A stretch of DNA of 20,199 nt from Prevotella sp. UBA3776 (GTDB lineage Bacteria; Bacteroidota; Bacteroidia; Bacteroidales; Bacteroidaceae): assembly GCA_002369515.1 (NCBI GenBank), contig DFFM01000008.1:27400-47598 (forward strand), given 5' to 3'. Positions 15,811-20,199 of this stretch are shown here, one piece after another (the first letter of the stretch is position 1; the number at the start of each line of letters is the position of its first letter). Below the pieces are notes generated by a model that saw only the letters and a list, made by a program, of their open reading frames with translations, was not told where the DNA came from and did no database searches. The position numbers and the translations under genes were made by a program.

Positions 15811-17658
15811 CTACTTCACCACGAACTTCTTTCCACCGCGGATGTAGATGCCCTTGCCTACGGCCTGTGAGCCCTTCATTTCGCGGCCACCGAGGTCGTA
15901 GAGTTTGGAGCTGCGCTGCTGGTCGGCTGCGGCGGTTTGCACATCCTTGATGCCGTCCTCCACCTTTTCCTTGGTGAACTTGAAGCTGATGCTCAGGTCG
16001 TCGTTCTGGGTGATGTCGGTAATGGCGGCATGCAGCTTGCGGTCGCCCTGGCTGTTGTCGTTGTACCACTCGGCACCCTTGGTGGATTTGTCAGAGAATT
16101 CGTTGTTGATCAACTTCCCTACATTGTTAACATACGGGAAGCAGTCGCCGTCGATATTGGATTCCGAGTACATATACGAGCCGTCAGCTGCCACCACGTG
16201 GCAACGCTGGTGGTCGTTGATGATGCCAATGCCTACGTCGCTGGTGGTGTTGACCAAGTTGTTTTCCCACATTTCCTGGTCGAAATCCACATGAGTGATG
16301 AGCAGTCCGTCGCCAAAGAGTCCGCAATCAAAATAGCCCACCGTTTCGTAAAGCTGTTCATAGCTTTTGATTTTTCCTGTTTCGACCAGTCCCCATCCAT
16401 GCTGACGATTTTCGAGCATGAAGAACTCGTTGGGGTTGCCGTCATTATAGAAGATGTATGTTTCTCCTCCCTTTGCAATGGGCTTCATGCCGTTCACTTC
16501 CATGTCGTCGGTGAGTTCAACGGGCTGCCGCCAGCCCGCAAACATGCGCTCATAGGCAGTATATTCAGCAGGTGTATATCCTTTGGGGCTGCCATTGTAG
16601 TTGCCATTGTCCATGATGCTGTATTCATAGAGACCGTAGTTGGTCTGGTCGCCCGTGTCGTACATGTCGGGCAGCCCCATGCAGTGGCTGAACTCATGGC
16701 AGAAGGTACCAAGCCCCGAAAGCACCTGCACATAATACGCCTGCCCATTTTGTTGTTCATTATAGCCAATCAATTCGGGAGTACAGGCAAAGGTCTCTAT
16801 CATCACACCGTCGAGAACCAAAGGTTTCTTTCCATAGTTGGTTGATGCAGTGGAGTTCATCCAGAACTCTTGCGGCCACACGGTGTCTTCGTCACCGCCA
16901 GCAGCCTGTCCTAGTCCATTGTAAAGCACCACCACCTGATCGACTTCGCCGTCGCCATCCCAGTCGTAATCGGCAAAGTTGACCGTCTCGTCAGCATTTT
17001 CGCAGGCATACTTCACCATTTCGCCGATGTTGTAGTCCAAAATCATGCCATAATCATCATAGTAGTCCTCGCCATAGTATTTCATTTCTTTTGGCAGTTG
17101 GATGGGTCCCACTACGTCAAACTGGATGTCGAGCTTATTGTCGCTCACCTTCTTGAAATAGTCGTTCACCGACTGAGTCATATAGGTGGTTTCATTGAAA
17201 CTGGCAATGGCATTCACATAGTCGCTCGTTCCGTTGTACCCTTTTTTGTTGAGCATGTCCCGATACAAAGCTTGCGGTTTGGAGTAGGTAAAGTTCTCGC
17301 CCTTGAACTGCACAAGAATGACAAGAGCCTTCTTGTTGCCCACAATGGGCTCATGAGGTACGCCAATGGGCACTCTGCGCTGCGTTCTGCGGGCATTGGC
17401 CTTTACGCGTTTTTGCTGAGCCTGACGCTGCAGTGCGCTCTTGTCAGCAGTCTTGTAGAGTCCCTTTTGCCCGGCAGGCATGAAAGCACGTCCATTTTCG
17501 TCCACCCAGAAGTGTCCGTGTTCGTCTCCAACAAGTTGTGCTTTTACTTGGGTTCCATCAGTAAGTGTGATGACTTTCCACTGTCCGCGCAGTGCGGGTA
17601 CGGCAAAAACCACTGCGGCCATGAAAGACAGCATAATGGTCACGTAAAGTTTTTTCAT
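15811..17658 (-). CDS. Secreted M6-family metalloprotease (immune inhibitor A-like) with sorting-type tail
   Basis: The protein has 615 residues with a signal peptide at about 1-21 (cleavage near FAV-PALRG). A propeptide-like basic stretch (about 75-96, 'RQAQQKRVKANARRTQRR') precedes the catalytic domain. The zinc motif is HEFSHCMGLPD at 321-331, the HExxHxxGxxD signature of M6 and related metzincin-like peptidases, and 'YEYSIMDNG' (344-352) supplies the Met-turn. An Asp-rich segment 'DYDWDGDGEVDQV' (230-242) probably binds calcium. The tail 'KLYDLGGREM ... GKGIYIRGGKKFVVK' (584-615) matches the neighbours. Expected role: extracellular or surface proteolysis. Processing of neighbouring secreted proteins is possible but unshown. 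A promoter lies about 55 bp upstream. Confidence 0.88.
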   Translation of the reverse strand: MKKLYVTIMLSFMAAVVFAVPALRGQWKVITLTDGTQVKAQLVGDEHGHFWVDENGRAFMPAGQKGLYKTADKSALQRQAQQKRVKANARRTQRRVPIGVPHEPIVGNKKALVILVQFKGENFTYSKPQALYRDMLNKKGYNGTSDYVNAIASFNETTYMTQSVNDYFKKVSDNKLDIQFDVVGPIQLPKEMKYYGEDYYDDYGMILDYNIGEMVKYACENADETVNFADYDWDGDGEVDQVVVLYNGLGQAAGGDEDTVWPQEFWMNSTASTNYGKKPLVLDGVMIETFACTPELIGYNEQQNGQAYYVQVLSGLGTFCHEFSHCMGLPDMYDTGDQTNYGLYEYSIMDNGNYNGSPKGYTPAEYTAYERMFAGWRQPVELTDDMEVNGMKPIAKGGETYIFYNDGNPNEFFMLENRQHGWGLVETGKIKSYEQLYETVGYFDCGLFGDGLLITHVDFDQEMWENNLVNTTSDVGIGIINDHQRCHVVAADGSYMYSESNIDGDCFPYVNNVGKLINNEFSDKSTKGAEWYNDNSQGDRKLHAAITDITQNDDLSISFKFTKEKVEDGIKDVQTAAADQQRSSKLYDLGGREMKGSQAVGKGIYIRGGKKFVVK

Positions 17659-17711
17659 TAAACAGGTAAAAAAAAGTTTTATTCCTTAAGAAATGGTTTT
17701 AATACTGGGCA

Positions 17712-17742
17712 CAAAAATAAATATTATTCACCAAATATGCAA
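17712..17742 (-). promoter_or_regulatory. Promoter of the M6 protease gene
   Basis: On the minus strand TTG (17742 to 17740), then 20 bp, then TATTTTTG (17719 to 17712). The predicted leader is about 50 nt, A/T rich. Confidence 0.65.
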
Positions 17743-17823
17743 GTTTTTCTTTCTTTTTTTGTTTTGGTGAACCACAAAAAAGTCGTTTCCTGCCTTTTTT
17801 TATCGACCAACGGGCGGAAAGGG

Positions 17824-17863
17824 CACAAAAAAACGCCGCGAAGTCTTGCTGACCCGCGACGTT
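17824..17863 (-). terminator. Terminator left behind by a decayed secreted-protein gene
   Basis: On the minus strand AACGTCGCG (17863 to 17855) pairs with CGCGGCGTT (17840 to 17832) with one G-T wobble, followed by TTTTTTTG. It lies just downstream of the gene remnant at 17976-18122 and upstream of the protease promoter. Confidence 0.75.
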
Positions 17864-17880
17864 GTTTTGGCAACGCAAAA

Positions 17881-17932
17881 CGACGGAAAATTATCTCCCG
17901 ACGATGCGATGAAATTTTCTAGAGAATTTGTA
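17881..17932. repeat. Dispersed repeat copy 2
   Basis: The 19-mer AAATTTTCTAGAGAATTTG (17912-17930) is identical to the one at 4331-4349. Here TTATCTCCCGACGATG lies on its left, while in copy 1 the inverse (CGTCGGGAGTTA) lies on its right. On the right of copy 2, TATCTCACGGCGTTG is a degenerate version of the same block. No long hairpin as in copy 1 is formed. Confidence 0.65.
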
Positions 17933-17975
17933 CGTATCTCACGGCGTTGTTTTTGGCTTTGCCGACACGGCGTTT

Positions 17976-18122
17976 CTATCTCCCGGCGGGAGCCCCGAGA
18001 ACCTTGCGGCCATTCAGGATGAACACGCCACGCTCGGGGGGCGACGTGAGCCGCCGTCCGTTGAGGTTGAAGATGGCGGGCTGGTGCAGTCCGTCGCCAT
18101 CCGGTTGGCCGGTGCCGATTTG
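17976..18122 (-). pseudogene. 3' remnant of a secreted-protein gene with sorting-type tail
   Basis: A minus-strand frame of 48 codons ends at TAG (17976-17978). It reads 'IFNLNGRRL' then 'ERGVFILNGRKVLGAPAGR', the same tail type as the proteins ending at 10654, 14246 and 15811. An in-frame TGA (18123-18125) precedes it, there is no ATG or usable start, and no upstream reading frame of the expected size exists. A terminator follows at 17824-17863. It is therefore most simply the 3' end of a gene whose main body has been deleted. Confidence 0.75.
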
Positions 18123-18171
18123 TCATCCGCCCTGTTCCAAAAATAGTGGAAAACAGAACAATATCACAAAA

Positions 18172-18204
18172 AAAGACGGTCGCCAATCGCTGGCAACCGT
18201 CTTT
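18172..18204 (-). terminator. Terminator of the 28-residue peptide unit
   Basis: AAAGACGGT-C-GCCA (18172-18185) pairs with TGGC-A-ACCGTCTTT (18191-18204), 13 pairs plus one C-A mismatch. The minus strand continues to seven T. It lies 64 bp past the stop of the 28-residue frame. Confidence 0.88.
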
Positions 18205-18267
18205 GGTCTATTCACGTTATTTCTGAAACTTTCTCTTTTTATCCGTTCCAAAGGCTGCGGAGAAATC

Positions 18268-18354
18268 TTATTTTCCCTGACGAGCCGACTTGTCGAACAT
18301 CATTCCTGCTGCGGTCAATGCTGCAAACAGGGCTAATACCATTCCTGTACTCAT
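18268..18354 (-). CDS. Small hydrophobic peptide (28 residues), possible single-pass membrane protein
   Basis: The minus-strand frame starts at ATG 18354 and ends at TAA 18268. It begins MSTGMVLALFAALTAAGMMF, a likely membrane helix, and finishes with a short basic tail (DKSARQGK). The frame is too short for confident prediction on its own. However, it is the only sensible product of a well-delimited unit: promoter at 18587-18616, A/T-rich leader with AAGGTA before the ATG, and a strong terminator at 18172-18204. I do not recognise the family. The shape resembles type I toxin peptides or small subunits of membrane complexes; neither is shown. Confidence 0.55.
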   Translation of the reverse strand: MSTGMVLALFAALTAAGMMFDKSARQGK

Positions 18355-18580
18355 CTTTTTTACCTTAATTATTATATTAACTATTAATCCTACTTTATCG
18401 GTTGTATGGTTTTCCGCCCCTCGCGGGCATCATGTTATCCTTGGAAACAACCTTTTCTTCTTACCTTATTATTATTGCCAATCCTATTGAAGTTTTATGC
18501 CTGACAATCTTTTTCGTTTACCCTAAAAAATCTTCTTTACTAACTTTCCTATTGAAAACTAACTTTTCTTTTACCTTTTG
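18355..18580 (-). ncRNA. Patterned long leader of the 28-residue peptide unit
   Basis: About 225 nt of predicted 5' untranslated RNA. Four purine-rich motifs around GGTAA (complement TTACC at 18360, 18461, 18518 and 18571) recur, three of them followed by runs like AAGAAAAG. A hairpin pairs GGTTGT with ACAACC (18400-18405 with 18447-18452) and encloses GCCC/GGGC (18416-18419 with 18425-18428). A 12-codon frame with two ATGs (18395-18433, encoding MMPARGGKPYNR) lies inside this hairpin and could be a leader peptide. No known riboswitch was recognised. Confidence 0.4.
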
Positions 18581-18586
18581 ACAATG

Positions 18587-18616
18587 CAAATATACGGCTG
18601 TTTTCGCACACAGCAA
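18587..18616 (-). promoter_or_regulatory. Promoter of the 28-residue peptide unit
   Basis: On the minus strand ATTG (TTG at 18616 to 18614), then 19 bp, then TATATTTG (18594 to 18587): a good fit to the Bacteroidetes consensus. No larger gene follows it before the terminator. Confidence 0.65.
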
Positions 18617-18655
18617 TGGATTACGGCGTTTTTTTGCTGCAAAAACGCGCTTTTC

Positions 18656-18669
18656 TTGACATAAATCAA
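18656..18669. promoter_or_regulatory. FNR/CRP-type palindrome upstream of the small-peptide promoter
   Basis: TTGACATAAATCAA differs at one base from the FNR consensus TTGATnnnnATCAA, and flanking bases extend the symmetry (TTCTTGA ... TCAAGAA). Its centre is about 82 bp upstream of the predicted transcript start. The regulator is unknown; chance is possible. Confidence 0.35.
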
Positions 18670-18712
18670 GAATGACGAACCGTGTGGGGTTGTTTTTCAA
18701 TGGGGAAACAGG

Positions 18713-18780
18713 AAAAAAAACACACAGACTGCACGGATGGCGCAGACAAAAGCATCTGCGGAATCCGTGCAGTCTGTGTG
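18713..18780 (-). terminator. Terminator of the FKBP-type gene built from a repeat-like hairpin
   Basis: A perfect 18-bp stem (18721-18738 with 18763-18780) encloses a second stem CGCAGA/TCTGCG. The minus strand then runs into eight T. It begins 10 bp past the stop. The arms read like the 'ATCCGTGCAGTCTGTGTG' intergenic strings I recall as common in Bacteroidetes. Confidence 0.9.
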
Positions 18781-18789
18781 AAACAATGC

Positions 18790-19431
18790 CTACCACTCGC
18801 CGGTGATGGCGGCGTAGGGCGCGCGCCATTCGGGCACGAGCGAGCCCGGATGGAAGAAGGCGGCTAGCGTGACATCGAAGATGAGGGTGCTGTAGCCGGG
18901 AATGTCGGAGCGGTCGCTGGTGCCATAGCCCAACTGGTAGGGGATGTAGATTTCCCAGCGGTCGCCAACGTGCATGTTGGTGACGGCAGTGGTGAACCCA
19001 TCCACGAAACTGCTCGCCGCAGCCTTGTAGGGGATGCTGGAGTCGTAGGAGCCGCTCATCGACGTGTCAAACTGGAAGCCCTGCGGATGGCTGGGCGAGG
19101 GAATGAGCCGCCCGGTGTAGTGTACACGCACGGTGTCGGTGTAGAACGGCTGTTCGCTGCCATCGCCCTCGCTGAGCACATGCACCACGATGTGGTCGGT
19201 GCTCTTGGTGGCTACCGACTCGTTTTTCGACCACGTGGTGATGATGCGCCACGAGTTGTCGCCAGCGGCGATGCGCTGCTGGGCGTTGCTGTAGAGCGTG
19301 TTCCAGTAGGTGTCGTTTTTCTGCTGCCAGTCAGTGTATTCGTACACCTCGCTGCCGTCGTCCTTCTCGCTGCACGCGGCGGCCAGGGCGGCGAAGATGA
19401 GCAACAGGGCTGCTAGGGGGAAATGTTTCAT
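18790..19431 (-). CDS. FKBP-type peptidyl-prolyl isomerase lipoprotein
   Basis: From the ATG at 19431 the protein has 213 residues; an in-frame ATG at 19440 adds three residues. The signal peptide ends in a lipobox, LAAAC, with the lipidated Cys at position 20, so it is a membrane-anchored lipoprotein facing the periplasm or surface. The FKBP domain covers about 96-192: 'VRVHYTGRL' (101-109), 'FQFDTS' (119-124), 'FVDGFTTAV' (142-150) and 'YQLGYG' (165-170), then 'STLIFDVTLAAF'. These correspond to the known prolyl-isomerase pocket. Residues 21-95 are a charged spacer without clear homology. Expected role: folding of exported proteins. It starts 14-23 nt after glyS ends, so it is likely in the same operon. 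Confidence 0.9.
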   Translation of the reverse strand: MKHFPLAALLLIFAALAAACSEKDDGSEVYEYTDWQQKNDTYWNTLYSNAQQRIAAGDNSWRIITTWSKNESVATKSTDHIVVHVLSEGDGSEQPFYTDTVRVHYTGRLIPSPSHPQGFQFDTSMSGSYDSSIPYKAAASSFVDGFTTAVTNMHVGDRWEIYIPYQLGYGTSDRSDIPGYSTLIFDVTLAAFFHPGSLVPEWRAPYAAITGEW

Positions 19432-19454
19432 CGCGTTCATGGCGTCTCCCGGTC

Positions 19455-20199
19455 TTACAGTTTCTTCAGCAGGCTGACGATGCTCACCTTGTCCTCGATG
19501 ATGGAGGCCAGGTCGCTGATGTTGACACGCTCCTGCTGCATGGTGTCGCGGAAGCGGAGCGTCACCTTGTCGTCGGTGAGGGTGTCGTGATCGACGGTTA
19601 CGCAGTAGGGCGTACCGATGGCGTCCTGACGGCGGTAGCGCTTGCCGATGGAGTCTTTCTCGTCGTACTGGCAATTGAAGTGGAAGCGCAGGTCGTTGAT
19701 GATTTCGCGCGCTTTCTCGGGCAGTCCGTCTTTCTTGACCAACGGCATGACGGCCAGCTTGACGGGAGCGAGGGCTGCGGGCAGCCGGAGCACCACGCGC
19801 GTTTCGCCGCCTTCGAGCTGCTCTTCGGTGTAGCTGTGGCACATGATGCTGAGGAACATGCGGTCCACGCCGATGGAGGTTTCGATGACGTAGGGCGTGT
19901 AGTTCTGGTTTTCCTGCGGGTCGAAGTATTTGATGTTCTTGCCCGAATATTTCTCGTGCTGCGACAGGTCGAAGTTGGTGCGGCTGTGGATGCCCTCCAC
20001 CTCCTTGAATCCGAACGGCATCTTGAACTCGATGTCGGTGGCGGCGTTGGCGTAGTGGGCCAGTTTTTCGTGGTCGTGGAAACGGTAGTTCTCGGCACCG
20101 AATCCCAGTGCCAGGTGCCACTTCATGCGGGTTTCCTTCCAGCGGGGGAACCACTCCAGCTCGGTGCCGGGCTTGACGAAGAACTGCATCTCCATCTGC
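19455..20199 (-). CDS. glyS: Glycyl-tRNA synthetase (alpha2 type), C-terminal part
   Basis: The minus-strand frame runs off the right window edge and ends at 19455, giving about 248 residues. It starts inside the catalytic core ('QMEMQFFVKPG', 'KMPFGFKEVEGIHSRTNFDLSQH') and contains class II motif 3, 'SIGVDRMFLSIM'. The anticodon-binding domain covers about the last 100 residues ('LPAALAPVKLAVMPLVKK' to 'VSIVSLLKKL'). This is the single-chain, eukaryote/archaea-like GlyRS used by Bacteroidetes, not the alpha-beta enzyme of E. coli. Reaction: charging tRNA-Gly with glycine, cytoplasm. The visible ATG near 20195 is internal; the true start lies beyond the window. Confidence 0.95.
   Translation of the reverse strand, partial: QMEMQFFVKPGTELEWFPRWKETRMKWHLALGFGAENYRFHDHEKLAHYANAATDIEFKMPFGFKEVEGIHSRTNFDLSQHEKYSGKNIKYFDPQENQNYTPYVIETSIGVDRMFLSIMCHSYTEEQLEGGETRVVLRLPAALAPVKLAVMPLVKKDGLPEKAREIINDLRFHFNCQYDEKDSIGKRYRRQDAIGTPYCVTVDHDTLTDDKVTLRFRDTMQQERVNISDLASIIEDKVSIVSLLKKL

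Noticed and set aside
18518..18829. 103-codon minus-strand frame
   Set aside because: It starts inside the FKBP gene in another frame, runs through that gene's terminator and over a promoter, and has no recognisable domain.
18790..20154. One 454-residue protein covering the FKBP and glyS regions
   Set aside because: Only the last 213-216 residues are real. The upstream part is glyS read out of frame, and the lipobox signal peptide marks the true start at 19431 or 19440.
1..20199. tRNA, rRNA or insertion-sequence transposase genes
   Set aside because: I looked through the gaps and found no cloverleaf, rRNA-like stretch or transposase frame; a covariance-model scan would be decisive.

Overview
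The window reads as a chromosomal segment of a Prevotella-like member of the Bacteroidales. Promoter-like sequences fit the Bacteroidetes consensus (-7 box TAnnTTTG, several with TTG or TTTG about 19-20 bp upstream). Most starts lack a Shine-Dalgarno. Three secreted proteins end in short C-terminal tails of the 'LYDLSGRKV ... GVYIQNGKKVIVK' kind used by Bacteroidetes secretion systems. Housekeeping proteins (ClpB, alpha2-type glycyl-tRNA synthetase) fit the same group. All recognised genes but one are on the minus strand. This is inference from sequence features; no search was run.

Layout, left to right. 1-1168: 5' part of clpB (minus, cut by the window edge), preceded by an inverted repeat and a long structured hairpin. 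1569-7502: a glycan-degradation pair, a secreted DUF1573-GH3-PA14 beta-glycosidase (4494-7502) followed by a cytoplasmic GH94 cellobiose phosphorylase (1569-4049). The 444-bp gap between them holds its own promoter-like box and repeats. 7711-8307: the only plus-strand gene, a secreted protein of unknown function divergent from the GH3 gene. 8308-8705: a non-coding repeat zone of 18-bp tandem repeats bracketed by inverted 'CTCACGCAGAGGCGC' blocks. 8706-10187: a MATE-family exporter whose leader carries a large nested palindrome. 10420-13866: a 1070-residue multi-domain secreted adhesin-like protein followed by a small acidic protein. 14246-17658: an M6-type secreted metalloprotease and a secreted 476-residue protein, probably co-transcribed and ended by a clear terminator. 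17659-18789: a decayed area with the last 48 codons of a lost tail-bearing secreted protein, its old terminator, a dispersed repeat, and an isolated transcription unit for a 28-residue hydrophobic peptide. 18790-20199: an FKBP-type lipoprotein isomerase directly downstream of the 3' part of glyS.

How the genes fit together. The GH3 enzyme probably cleaves beta-linked oligosaccharides in the periplasm or outside, and the GH94 enzyme phosphorolyses cellobiose inside the cell, saving ATP. The M6 protease, the 476-residue protein, the 1070-residue protein and the gene remnant form a neighbourhood of surface or secreted proteins with the same tail type, which suggests expansion and decay of a secreted repertoire. 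The best candidates for undescribed biology are the 28-residue peptide unit (own promoter, FNR/CRP-like palindrome, roughly 225-nt patterned leader, strong terminator), the small acidic protein paired with the 1070-residue protein, and the palindromic or repeat elements. Most of the rest is ordinary for the group.
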